Below are positions 7,713 through 16,600 of a stretch of DNA of 22,396 nt, one piece after another (the stretch's first letter is position 1; every line of letters starts with the position of its first letter). Origin of the DNA: a virus; the IMG/VR virus record IMGVR_UViG_3300009705_000141, positions 1 to 22,396 of that record; one strand, given 5' to 3'. The notes beneath the pieces were generated by a model. That model did not search any database, was not told the DNA's origin, and worked only from the letters and a program-made list of their open reading frames with translations. The translations under genes and the position numbers were made by a program.

Positions 7713-8051
7713 TTATAACCCTAAAACTTCGAGCACCTTCGATGCGTTGACCGGGATACTGATTTGGTCTCCGGGAAAAATATCTGCTTCGGTGGGGGTG
7801 CCGTTGTACCACGCGATAATCCACCACAATCGAGAGTCACCGTAATATTGATGTGCAACTTGGTAGAATCGATCGCCGTATTTCCAGATATAGGCGTTTG
7901 TCATTAAACTGGCGCGCGCAGCGGGGCCCGGGTTGACTAGCTGCGGTGTTGCATACTGGATTATGCGCTTCTTCGCATTTCTTTTCTTGCGCAAGAATTC
8001 GTAATAATCGCTGCCATTAATGAGGTGGTCTGTGTCTTGATATCTTCCCAT
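7713..8051 (-). CDS. LysM-domain baseplate protein, gp53-like
   Basis: The 112-aa protein contains a LysM-like unit at about residues 53-101: a strand YIWKYGDRFYQVAHQYYG, an aromatic-rich middle (RLWWIIAWYN), then DIFPGDQISIPV. This matches the usual LysM pattern (G-D-T/R-...-A-...-Y-G, W...N, G..I.IP). Small LysM proteins next to the tube initiator and hub are standard in contractile-tail baseplates. T4 gp53, a wedge protein, carries such a domain, and P2 gpX plays a similar part. It is shorter than T4 gp53 (about 196 aa). Here LysM probably mediates protein contacts in the baseplate rather than peptidoglycan binding. The start ATG has AAGGAT eight bases upstream, and the gene sits 12 bases after its upstream neighbour. 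Confidence 0.8.
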   Translation of the reverse strand: MGRYQDTDHLINGSDYYEFLRKKRNAKKRIIQYATPQLVNPGPAARASLMTNAYIWKYGDRFYQVAHQYYGDSRLWWIIAWYNGTPTEADIFPGDQISIPVNASKVLEVLGL

Positions 8052-8063
8052 AGTTTATCCTTA

Positions 8064-9182
8064 TTAGTCCCAGACGCCCTTGGGTGGCGCGCCACTCGTC
8101 CATTGTTCAATGTCGGCATAGTCAGAGCCTACAGCCCCAGCTAGGGCCCCTGCTTCGTATTCATTGAGTTTTCCTTTGCCCGCTCTTCTCAGGTCTCTTC
8201 CGGCTCTGCCCTTCCCAATTCCAAAGGGACCAGAGGTGCCAAACATGCCGCCGTAGCGTGCTTTTGCATCATCAATCTGTTGCTGGCGCAGATCGCGCTC
8301 GTTCCGTTCCGCTTCAGCTAACGCAGCTCTTTCGTTGAAGGTACCAGCCTCTGCACCTTCTTCATAAGGCTCTTCTAAAACCACATTGTATGGAAATCCC
8401 GGCGCTAGTTCATTACCCTGCGAGTCGAAACCGATGGTTTGTTCATGAATGCAGTTAAAGGTTACCGATACATCAATCAATTTGGGCAAAACAGTATTAA
8501 AACCTTTTTCCAGAACGCCTTCTTTTTCCAAGTTATGATCTATCTGGACAGATGAAATTACACCAAGTATACCTTGATTAGCTATGTTGGTTGATTTATA
8601 TTGGTCGAAAAGGGCTGAGCCAGACATGGTGGAAGCGTTATATTTATGCACCGCGGCCGCGCCCTCGAGTCCACTTGAATATGCACTTGCGCCGCCGGCT
8701 TGTCCATAGGCACCAATTTGTGCCAAGTTCATTACTTTCATGCGGATAAGCGGAGATTGCCCAATGATTCGTGAGGCTCCCTCCTCTACATAAGACGGAT
8801 AAAGATACTGAGTTAACTTTTGTACTCTGCCTAAGTTTTCGTATGCCTCGCCTTCTGAGAAAGCCGGCACTTTAAAGTTTAACGAGATCTGGCGCTGTGT
8901 TCCTTTAAACATGTAAATCGGATCGGTTCGTCCATATACAGTCTCAGATGCCCAATCGCTGCTAAAGCTTTCGTTGTAGGCAACGATGAAAGCTTTGAAA
9001 TATACAGCCTTTTGGCTCGGAACGTGGAAGAACGACAATTGCATCCCTCGACCATGAGAGCTTGCATAAGGATCAGACGGATCAACCTCGATAACAGGCA
9101 TGCCAGTGCCTTTAACGCCAGTTGTAGTTTTGCCATATTTTCCGCTTCTAAATTGATCTGTCCAGTTTTGCCAATCAGCCAT
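8064..9182 (-). CDS. Tail tube initiator / baseplate protein, gp48-gp54-like
   Basis: The 372-aa product has a tube-like beta domain in its first 260 residues. The segment AVYFKAFIVAYNESFSSDW, followed by YGRTDPIYMFKGTQRQISLNF and a helix that ends in LTQYLYPSYVEE, is typical of the proteins that cap the baseplate and seed tube polymerisation (T4 gp48 and gp54). A later strand, PKLIDVSVTFNCIHEQ (about 233-248), completes that domain. The last 110 residues differ: a Glu/Arg-rich helix (about 275-310) and then a Gly/Arg-rich stretch. The family usually has 320-365 aa, so the length fits. The ATG has AGAGGA eight to nine bases upstream, and the gene follows the tape measure gene by 21 bases, the usual order. 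Whether it matches gp48 or gp54 cannot be told by eye. Confidence 0.7.
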   Translation of the reverse strand: MADWQNWTDQFRSGKYGKTTTGVKGTGMPVIEVDPSDPYASSHGRGMQLSFFHVPSQKAVYFKAFIVAYNESFSSDWASETVYGRTDPIYMFKGTQRQISLNFKVPAFSEGEAYENLGRVQKLTQYLYPSYVEEGASRIIGQSPLIRMKVMNLAQIGAYGQAGGASAYSSGLEGAAAVHKYNASTMSGSALFDQYKSTNIANQGILGVISSVQIDHNLEKEGVLEKGFNTVLPKLIDVSVTFNCIHEQTIGFDSQGNELAPGFPYNVVLEEPYEEGAEAGTFNERAALAEAERNERDLRQQQIDDAKARYGGMFGTSGPFGIGKGRAGRDLRRAGKGKLNEYEAGALAGAVGSDYADIEQWTSGAPPKGVWD

Positions 9183-9203
9183 TGTCGTTGTTTCCTCTTA
9201 ACA

Positions 9204-11801
9204 TCATCCTATTCCTCCCGTGCTAGCCATGCCTTGATAGCTAACAGCGCCCAGTCGACCGTCTACTATCTCGGTTACTACTGTACCTAGTTGGTCCTTG
9301 CCAATACTGATCGGAATACTTACTTGAGTTGTTTGTGGGCCGGCTTGGGCGGGGGTTGCTCCTGCATTTTCTCGGAAGGCGGATTTTTGCGCGCGCTGTG
9401 CGGCGTAGTCCGCATTAGAAAACCGGGTTTCTTGAAGCCCGGGCTGGAGTTTCTGTGGTGTGGCAGTTAGTGGTTTAAGGTTTTTTGCTGCCATTGCCGG
9501 CACGTCGCCATATACGTCGTCCACAAGCTTCGGCATCTTGGCGGCTACTGATTGCATTGGCTGAACGAAGGTTGGGTCCATCACTTCTCGCTCCATTCTT
9601 TTGGATGGCGAGGATATTTCCATTTCGGTTTTGATGCCTGTTAACGATTCAGCCCATTCGCCGGGGATCCACTTAACAAAATCTGTTACACTAGTCTTAA
9701 TACCGGCGAAATTGAAGGTTTCTGCTAGCATGTGTCCCAAAGATTTTAACATCTTTCCAAGAGCTACAATCGGAGCGAAAAACAGCTCTATAGCCTTTGA
9801 GGCTAGCTTGAAGCCTTTTTCTAAGACGCCTCCTGTAAACAAATCAAGGAAACTCGGGGAATTTCTCTTTTTGAGTGAAGCCCAGAACTTGGAAATGCCT
9901 ACACCCATCATCAGGAGAAGCTTCCAAAACATCCGCGTTGGGTATGAGAGATCCCACATGAACACAGCCAGCGCCTTCATATCGTCTGCAAATCCCTTGA
10001 TCATGGGTCTATTCTCATTGAGCCAGTCGGATACCAAAGTAAACTTGCTTATGACATCTTTAATCATATCCGGTAGCGCTAGCATTCCAGGAATGAGCAG
10101 TTCCTCCATTAAATATTCAAACGACTTCCCGAGTTCTTTAAGCGGACCTTCGCCATCGGCAAAAGCATCCAACATCTTCTGAAGTGGCTTCTGTAGTTTT
10201 TGCATCGTGGGGAGAAAGGAGGTTAACGTATTTTTAAGAATTTCCATTGTGGTTTGCCAGCTTTTAGCCTTTGCTCGTTGGTCAGCATAAGATTTGGAGG
10301 TCTGGCCAATATTGCCATCTAACGCACCCATATCTCCGGACATCATCGCTGCCAATTCACCCACATCTTTTAGTCCTGCAGCATTCGCATAAAACTTCTT
10401 CTGGTAATAACTCATATCGTCAAAGGACCCAGCAGCGTCTAGAATGCTATCTCGAATCATATTAAAGCGGTCCACGGGATCGGTCGTCATCATAAGATCC
10501 ATCGCATTGACCATATTACCACCAATTGCTGCATTCAGCTGTCCGGCTTGTTTTGCAGCGCCTTCGAAAGTATCAAATTTCTCGGTGATTGCAAGAATGC
10601 GTCCGATCTCCATTCCTGTGACCTTAGAAACCATCGCAAGCCTCTTGAACACTCTCTCACCGTCGTTGCCAAAACGCTTGAGTTCATTGGCACTGGCCGC
10701 GAAGTCTTCTGCCATCTTGCTGATGGGAACACCGATATCTTGAGCATGGGCGGATAGCCCCAACAGAAGTTCGTCTGCGCCACCGATACCTATTCCCAGT
10801 CCCTTGGTGGCATGCTGCGCGATCTTAGCGGAAGTTCCTACACTCACGCCGAATTCTCCCATAAGGGCGGTTGTTTTCAATAAATCTTTCCTTGCACCAG
10901 CAGAAGCCATCGTGTAATCAGTTGTGCTAGTATAAAGTGCGTTCTGGGCTGCGGTCGCTTCTTCCATGGAAACGCCTACCGCACGCATATTATACTCCAA
11001 TGCGGGAATTGCTGCACCAAATTTTGCTGCTGCGCCGGTGGCGCGCTGGAAGGCAACTGCTGCATCTCTCGTCTTGACTGCTAGCCCTATCGTCCATTCT
11101 ACAAGTTTGGCGATGGCGCCGACTACTAAGAGAATTATGCCGATGCCAAGAGCAGCGGTGAGCGTGCTCGCAGATATTGCGCCAGCCTTAAGAGCTAAGT
11201 TAAGTCCCTTCGCCATCTTCCACATGCTGTGTAAGCCCTTCCCTCCTGCCATAATTGCAGAGCTAAGCTTAGACGATCCGAGAGCGCGCGCGCCAAGATT
11301 TTTAAGCATCGTTTTGCCTTGGCTGACTGCCTCATTGCCAAGTTTTAAGTTTTTCTCATTTGTTTTGATCTGCTTTTTGTTATTTCTAATCTTCTGTTCT
11401 TGTTTTTTTATTTCTTCATCAGAAGCTTTACCAACATCTTTCATTAGCTTGAGTTTTGCCTCCTGGATCGAAAGCGTTTCTTTGGATATCTCCATCGTTC
11501 TCTCTGCTACTTCTTCATGCAGTTCCATTCGCTTGCCAAAGCTAATGGAGAACCTGGCTTTTTTCTCCAGATTCGCAATCTCGACCTCGTCTTTCGCGAG
11601 CGCAGCGGTTCGGTCTTGCAAAGACTGCGCTTGCCGTGCACGTCTTTTTTCAAGGTTTGCGGCTTCTTTGGTAGCATATTCTTCTTGCGCAAGAAGCTTC
11701 TTCTCGGCGATCTTTAAGTTCTTTTCGTTGAGGGCAATACCTTCGCGAATAAGCTCATTTTCCGCCGCTAGGGTCTCTACGCTTTTTCCGTCTTTTGCCA
11801 A
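9204..11801 (-). CDS. Tape measure protein
   Basis: The 865-aa product sets tail length and occupies the tube lumen in contractile phages. Residues 10-165 are almost entirely charged heptad-like sequence (Lys, Glu, Ala, Leu), a long coiled coil. A hydrophobic stretch at about 205-232 (AGAISASTLTAALGIGIILLVVGAIAKL) is the usual membrane-active segment. Residues 250-500 are Ala/Gly/Met-rich helices typical of the family. A second Trp- and Leu-rich hydrophobic zone follows at about 560-690. The TTG start at 11801 is chosen because GAGGT lies seven bases upstream and no ATG is better placed. By the usual rule of about 0.15 nm per residue, the tail would be roughly 130 nm, longer than in T4. The gene is preceded by an apparent terminator and by the two tail-assembly frames, the classic order. 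Confidence 0.9.
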   Translation of the reverse strand: MAKDGKSVETLAAENELIREGIALNEKNLKIAEKKLLAQEEYATKEAANLEKRRARQAQSLQDRTAALAKDEVEIANLEKKARFSISFGKRMELHEEVAERTMEISKETLSIQEAKLKLMKDVGKASDEEIKKQEQKIRNNKKQIKTNEKNLKLGNEAVSQGKTMLKNLGARALGSSKLSSAIMAGGKGLHSMWKMAKGLNLALKAGAISASTLTAALGIGIILLVVGAIAKLVEWTIGLAVKTRDAAVAFQRATGAAAKFGAAIPALEYNMRAVGVSMEEATAAQNALYTSTTDYTMASAGARKDLLKTTALMGEFGVSVGTSAKIAQHATKGLGIGIGGADELLLGLSAHAQDIGVPISKMAEDFAASANELKRFGNDGERVFKRLAMVSKVTGMEIGRILAITEKFDTFEGAAKQAGQLNAAIGGNMVNAMDLMMTTDPVDRFNMIRDSILDAAGSFDDMSYYQKKFYANAAGLKDVGELAAMMSGDMGALDGNIGQTSKSYADQRAKAKSWQTTMEILKNTLTSFLPTMQKLQKPLQKMLDAFADGEGPLKELGKSFEYLMEELLIPGMLALPDMIKDVISKFTLVSDWLNENRPMIKGFADDMKALAVFMWDLSYPTRMFWKLLLMMGVGISKFWASLKKRNSPSFLDLFTGGVLEKGFKLASKAIELFFAPIVALGKMLKSLGHMLAETFNFAGIKTSVTDFVKWIPGEWAESLTGIKTEMEISSPSKRMEREVMDPTFVQPMQSVAAKMPKLVDDVYGDVPAMAAKNLKPLTATPQKLQPGLQETRFSNADYAAQRAQKSAFRENAGATPAQAGPQTTQVSIPISIGKDQLGTVVTEIVDGRLGAVSYQGMASTGGIG

Positions 11802-11838
11802 AGTGATTACCTCGCTATAGAATAATTAGTATGAATAC

Positions 11839-11866
11839 AAAAAAGGCAAGAGTTCTATCTCTTACC
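11839..11866 (-). terminator. Terminator between the chaperone frames and the tape measure gene
   Basis: On the minus strand GGTAAGAG (59-66 of the 118xx block) pairs with CTCTTGCC (45-52) with one G-T wobble around a six-base loop. It is followed at once by six T (11839-11844). The loop contains the TAG stop of the 79-codon frame, so ribosomes finishing that frame would cover the hairpin. It lies 38 bases upstream of the tape measure start. Confidence 0.7.
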
Positions 11867-12094
11867 TTTTCCGGGGGGCCCATGCATGCCTTTGGGCTGG
11901 TTATGCGATGACAACGTCTGGCTTGAAGAACCACCTCGTTGTGAATCTTGCATAGCTGCATTTTCGTCTTCGATCTGTTTGGATAGACGCTGGGTAAACC
12001 ATAGCCTAAGCCCAACGGGCAAATTATAAGATTCAGTAAGCGACCATCCGCCGGCGTATTTTAGGAAGAAGAACTGCTCATATACGTTCTGCAT
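11855..12094 (-). CDS. Second tail-assembly chaperone frame, probably reached by frameshift
   Basis: The 79 codons from the ATG encode a short folded part (residues 1-40, VYEQFFFLKYAGGW then LPVGLRLWFTQRL) and a disordered, Gly/Ser/Lys-rich end. No clear ribosome binding site precedes the ATG. The same frame is open upstream to 12112 and beyond, coding GLTDEY just before the Met. It can therefore be joined to the preceding gene by a +1 or -2 shift at the T7 run at 12113-12119. That gives a fusion of about 368 residues. Its place between the tube gene and the tape measure gene, following another short gene with a slippery run, is the conserved site of frameshifted tail-assembly chaperones in tailed phages. 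Independent translation from the ATG by coupling, seven bases after the upstream stop begins, is the alternative. Confidence 0.65.
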   Translation of the reverse strand: MQNVYEQFFFLKYAGGWSLTESYNLPVGLRLWFTQRLSKQIEDENAAMQDSQRGGSSSQTLSSHNQPKGMHGPPGKGKR

Positions 12095-12098
12095 ATAC

Positions 12099-12962
12099 TC
12101 ATCGGTCAGGCCAAAAAAAGTCCGCTGTCAACGGCACCTCCATTTCCTGCTCGTGATCGCACTCAGAGCATACAAACTCTTGCGTAAGATCCAGGTCCGG
12201 ATTGGTGGCTTTATATGCGTTTCGCAAATATCGAGAATCAAGCGATGGAAGGTTTTCGACTACATATGAAATGAGTTTTGGATCATCATCACCATTAACC
12301 TGCTCAATAATTGTTTTAAGCTGTTGGGTAATATTGTGTTCTCCGTCCTTCTTGCGCTTTGAACTTTCGAGAAGCTTTAAAAGCCTCTTTTCTTCGCGGC
12401 CGGTCATTAAACTAAAAGTAACATCAATTTCAGTGCGAGGAAGAGCAACGTTAAACGTACCATCCCCATTGGGGGTTACACCAGCATCTTCAGCTTCGTC
12501 AGCTGTATCCTTTGCCTCGCACTCATTTAAATCAAACATAAACTCTTGATTAACTCCGCATGCTGGGCACGTAACACCAGTTGTGTACTCATTGCCATAA
12601 CCCGAAACACGGGTTGCAACAACAATTGCGTTTTTATCTCCGATAAGAAGACTGTTAACATCAATGCGCTTATCAATAATAACATTGCGTAAAACTCTAT
12701 CAAGAGCAATTCCCTTTTTAAGTAATGATCTCGAAGTAAGGATATCTTCCTCTTTCGCAGTCATTTGCTTTATTTCAATTGTGGACTCATTATGCAGGGG
12801 GTGATCCTCTGCGTAAAAGCGCCCACCAGATGGTAGGTCCACGAAGGAAGTAGGAACGACGAAGGAAAAGGGGGATTCCTGCGCTCCTTCTGTTGCTTGT
12901 GGAACGGGTGGATCAGCATGTGTTTGCTTTGTGCCACCTACACGTTCTCTATTTCTTGACAA
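12099..12962 (-). CDS. T4 baseplate-protein family (PF12322-like) tail-assembly protein
   Basis: The 287-aa product has the signature of this family. FVDLPSGGRFY (40-50) is followed by MTAKEEDILTSRSLLKKGIALDRVL (67-91), then a GD-containing segment (105-123). It carries CPAC at 132-135 and CSEC at 265-268, which together could form one four-cysteine zinc site. In T4 the relatives are baseplate hub and assembly proteins. Here the position before the tape measure gene, with a second frame behind it, suggests a tail-assembly chaperone. Start choice: TTG at 12962, because AGAGGTG lies eight bases upstream and no ATG lies near. The last codons (D-F-F-W) run over the T7 slippery stretch, and the stop follows four codons later. 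An acidic, low-complexity patch lies at 147-162. Confidence 0.82.
   Translation of the reverse strand: MSRNRERVGGTKQTHADPPVPQATEGAQESPFSFVVPTSFVDLPSGGRFYAEDHPLHNESTIEIKQMTAKEEDILTSRSLLKKGIALDRVLRNVIIDKRIDVNSLLIGDKNAIVVATRVSGYGNEYTTGVTCPACGVNQEFMFDLNECEAKDTADEAEDAGVTPNGDGTFNVALPRTEIDVTFSLMTGREEKRLLKLLESSKRKKDGEHNITQQLKTIIEQVNGDDDPKLISYVVENLPSLDSRYLRNAYKATNPDLDLTQEFVCSECDHEQEMEVPLTADFFWPDR
12113..12119 (-). other. Candidate programmed frameshift site (T7 run)
   Basis: On the minus strand the end of the 287-codon gene reads GAC TTT TTT TGG CCT GAC CGA TGA. Slipping +1, or -2, on the seven T moves ribosomes to GGC CTG ACC GAT GAG TAT ATG, the frame of the next small gene, which is fully open. 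The run is the longest T run inside any coding sequence of this region that I noticed. The shift itself is inferred from the chaperone position and the open fusion frame. Confidence 0.55.
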
Positions 12963-12993
12963 TATACACCTCTCAGATTATGGATTGTCTGTT

Positions 12994-13596
12994 TTATACA
13001 CCGAAGAATTCGTTTCCGCCGCCGGCAATTGCTGCAGAATTATTTGCTGTCTGGACGCGGGCCCAATCATATTTAAGCGTAACGCTCAGCTCAGTTAACT
13101 CATCTTCGCCATAAGAAAGATCACCGTACTTAACATCTGTAATGAAGGCATTCCATAGGGTCCAAGTTTCAAGCGGCTTGCCGTCGGAATCAATCTGTGT
13201 AATATAGACTGTTCCAAGTGCTCCAGCGGCTTTAGCTTTAGACATAGTTCCCATTTGATCCGCATCAATAGCATTAGTAGGGGGTGAATATCCTGATTGT
13301 ACCACAATGTCAGAAAGAGTTGCAGTCAAATCTGGAGTTACCGGGTCAACAAGAGTAATTGCACACTCGTTCCAAGTAACAGAGCCTGGGTACTGAAAAG
13401 TATGGTTTAGATACTTGTGTTCTGCAGTACTAATACTAAAGGAGGGCTTTTGAACTGACTTTGCATACCAAAGAGTCGATGAGTTTCCATTGGGATCTTG
13501 AATTCCCGTGAATTGTACTGTAAATCTAAAGGACCTCTTTGGATCTTTTAAGGGGGTGCTTCCTTCAGCACCAAAGTCTACGGACCAGAATGGCAT
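12994..13596 (-). CDS. 19: Tail tube protein
   Basis: The 200-aa protein is a gp19-type inner tail tube subunit, stacked as hexameric rings inside the sheath. It is beta-rich and begins with a short segment leading to RSFRFTVQFTGIQ (23-35). The core features KPSFSISTAEHKYLNHTFQYPG (50-71) and VTWNECAITLVDP (73-85) are typical of the family: a kinked loop on an outer hairpin and the W-x-x-x-x-x-x-L-V-D-P strand. A C-terminal strand, ELTELSVTLKYDWARVQ (168-184), closes the barrel. T4 gp19 has 163 aa, so this one is modestly longer, mostly in the region around 85-125. The ATG has AAAGGAGA ten bases upstream. The gene directly follows the sheath gene, the universal order. Confidence 0.92.
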   Translation of the reverse strand: MPFWSVDFGAEGSTPLKDPKRSFRFTVQFTGIQDPNGNSSTLWYAKSVQKPSFSISTAEHKYLNHTFQYPGSVTWNECAITLVDPVTPDLTATLSDIVVQSGYSPPTNAIDADQMGTMSKAKAAGALGTVYITQIDSDGKPLETWTLWNAFITDVKYGDLSYGEDELTELSVTLKYDWARVQTANNSAAIAGGGNEFFGV

Positions 13597-13619
13597 TTTA
13601 AGTTATCTCCTTTGATATT

Positions 13620-13628
13620 GTAACTAGT
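13620..13628 (-). promoter_or_regulatory. ACTAGTTAC, member of a recurring intergenic motif
   Basis: The coding strand of the 46-base gap between the sheath and tube genes holds ACTAGTTAC. It differs by one base from the ACTATTTAC motif found in four other gaps of this window. It lies 23 bases before the tube start, upstream of the ribosome binding site. A late promoter or processing role is inferred only from recurrence. Confidence 0.35.
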
Positions 13629-13642
13629 TTGTTCATAATTTA

Positions 13643-16600
13643 TTAGTCGTCAAAAGACGCTCCAGTTGATGCGATAACAAAGTCGATCGCAATGAACTCG
13701 ATGGCGCGTGCTGGCTTGACCATAATCTTCGCATACATGATGTTTTGATCAATCAAGTCAGGGGTGGTGGTGGTTTCGTCGAGGATCAACTTGTAGTCAG
13801 TGATACCGAAGGTGACCTTGACATTGGCGAGGAATGGTTCAACTAATGAACGGAACCTGTCCCAAGTTGCCTGTACATTCTGCTCGAAGAGAATCTTGGA
13901 CGAGATGATGGAGATTTGCTTCTTCAAGTAAATCACCAAGCGGCGTACATTGATTCTGTCCAGTGCCGACTGGCGCTCTTGTAGCGTCTTCTGACCGAAG
14001 ACTACGATTCCAGTGGATGGGAAAGACGCAATCGGGTTGATGCGTGCTTCGTAAAGAATATCACGTTCCTTAGAAGTTAGACGCTGGGTTACATTCAGAA
14101 TTGGTAGTCCTGCTGCACCTTCGGTAAGGCCGCCGCGGTTGAAACCGGCGGGAGCGAACCAAAGTTGCGACTTCTTCTGTGAACTTGCAAGAACACCCAT
14201 CATAGCGACAGTTGGCGGAATCCAAAGAAGCTTTCCGGTACCCTCGTCCCGGGTTTGAACCCATGGGTAGAAAGTGGCGCCGTAGCTTGTGTCAATCTTA
14301 TGATCTCGTAAAGATGTAGCTGCTTGATTCGGAGTGGAAGCAAGGCGGTCTGCTTTATCAGCTTTGTAGATCTCGTGAGTCGGCAAATATACGTCTGCTA
14401 AGTCGATGAGAGCCATAGCATCGCCGCGTGCCGCGCAGATATCCATCGCTTTCTCGGTTAATTGGTTGTTTGTAAGTCCGGGGGCGACGAGCATGTTCAT
14501 ATCCACTGCTTCAGGATCTGCAACTGTGTCCATTGCGCGGGCCCAGGTATGGAAAATATAATCATTGAGTTCCGTAGATGTACCAGGCGTCATTCCCTTG
14601 TTATATGAGGGATCTGGTTTCGTAATGTCCCAGCCATCGAATGCACCCCAAAGAGGCACAGTGAACTTGTTGTATCCTGCGTCTAGAATAGCTTTCCAAC
14701 TACCAGTTGTGTAGGACTCCTCCCTAGTACGAGAGCCGGAAGCGTAGTAGAATACACCAGTTGAGCCTGAGATAATATCGTCGAGTGAGAAGACATATCC
14801 CCAACCGTTATATCCACGATCACCAATTTGGGCCGCTGTGGCGGTTGCAGTTGGATCATCTGGCCAGTTTTTGGACCACATTCTGTGCATTTCACCAATC
14901 CCAGGGGTTGAGATGGTACTGTTTGTTCCGCGAGATGTTTGCATACCGAAGTAAGCATTTCGAGGATCAGTAAGTCCACCAGCAGAAGCCGAATATCTAA
15001 GACGTGCCTTCGGGAATTCCATTTTGAGAGCAAGGGTGTCGATTGTACCACTACCCGCCATGAGTCCGTGCTCCGGCGAAGCGAAGCCCCAGTCGCTGGG
15101 GCACCAGGAGGCTGAATTGGGTATCGAGAACCCGGGTGAGTTATAACCGGCTCCCGTGGTTCCGCCAGCGAGAGAACCAGAGCCGAGGAACGACACGTAA
15201 GTTCCGGAGACACTGTTAACTGAGACGGATATCCCATGTCCGCCGGCGACCATTTTTCGACTCGTGGCACCCGAAACATCCAGAAGTTTTGGAGGCCCGA
15301 AGTAACCGAAAGGAAGTGTAACGGCATCAATTGCGCCGGCTTCGACGTCGGCGTTCATTTGAATGTATACAAACTTGGAATTGTTGTCGTATTCGCCGTA
15401 CGTACGTAATCTCTTCTCCTTGGAGTCCCACTTAACATACTTATCACCGATCTTTCGGGCGACAAAGTTGGGGCTAGCTGGATTGAGAGTGCACTCGTCA
15501 TAACGCTCAAGGACGACAACATCATTATCTGAGTCATTCATATCACGAAGGATGACCGAGAATGTTCCATAATCGCTAACGGAGCTGTTAGATTGGCGAA
15601 CATTGCTAATTGAAATCTTAACATTGTCCATAAGCCATTCGCCATGGCCGCGGCCCACGAGGCGGAAAAGCTTTTGCTTACCTGGAGCATAATATTCGTC
15701 TGCGGCTCCTAAGTCCTGCCCAATGATCCAACTTGTACGCCCCTCGGTGGAGGCGACTTTCTTCATCTGGGCTGGGGTGTTCTCGGTGTCTAAGCCAGTC
15801 GACTTTTTGTCAGCGGCAAGATTATTATATCCCAAAGCGGTGATCATTCCAACCACTTTCTTGTTAGTGGACAAACCACGGTCAAGCAAATCTTGATCAA
15901 AAGTTTCTCCGAGGAAATAGTTAACTTCGCTAGCAGGCGGGTAGAAATCGCCCGCAGTCTTCAGTTGTGGGTTCGTATTAAGCTTCTTGCGAATGTAGTT
16001 CTCGGAAGAGTCGTTAAGGTCGAACTTAATTTTCTTGTTCACTGACGAAGCGGTGTAGATGAGGGCGAAAAGTCCATCGCTGCCGGCTTCAATCATAGTG
16101 TTGATTCCCTGAACGCCGTGCGTTCCAGCCTTCCCATCGGAGTCTGTGGCGCCGACCGTTCCAGTTCCGTATAAGTTTCCTGACAAAACGGGAACACCGG
16201 TCTGCGTGTAGATAATTGCGGCAAGGGACGCTGTTGCAGCGGCTCCAGAAATAATGGCGTCCGCGCCAACTGTCGATCCCGATTGTGGGAAAACCCAAAG
16301 TCCCCATGCTCCACCAGTGGTGCCTATGGCAGCTGTTGGTCCTGCATTCGTTGTAGCCCAACCTGCGGCGGCGGCGCCACCAGCGGTTCGGCCTGCGTCA
16401 GTCTGTTGTCCGAGAAGTCGCACGTAAGTAACAGGTGCGACGTTAGAGCGGAGGAAAGCCTTGGCAGCGTAGCCACCATACATAGGGGAAGTATAGTTGC
16501 CTTCGCGGTAAATATCGCTATTTCCGCCGCCAGGTACGGTATCTCCAAACATCTCAACAAATTTTGAGTATGATTCAACCTTAACGGGGGTCATTGCCAG

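Noticed and set aside
10966-11820. 284-codon open frame on the plus strand, opposite the tape measure coiled coil
   Set aside because: It is antisense to a well-supported gene, Ser/Phe/Ala-rich as expected from the reverse of Lys/Glu/Ala codons, and no other plus-strand gene exists in the window.
14683-15330. 215-codon frame within the sheath gene on the same strand
   Set aside because: It is out of frame with a clear sheath gene, has no family resemblance and no isolated ribosome binding site.
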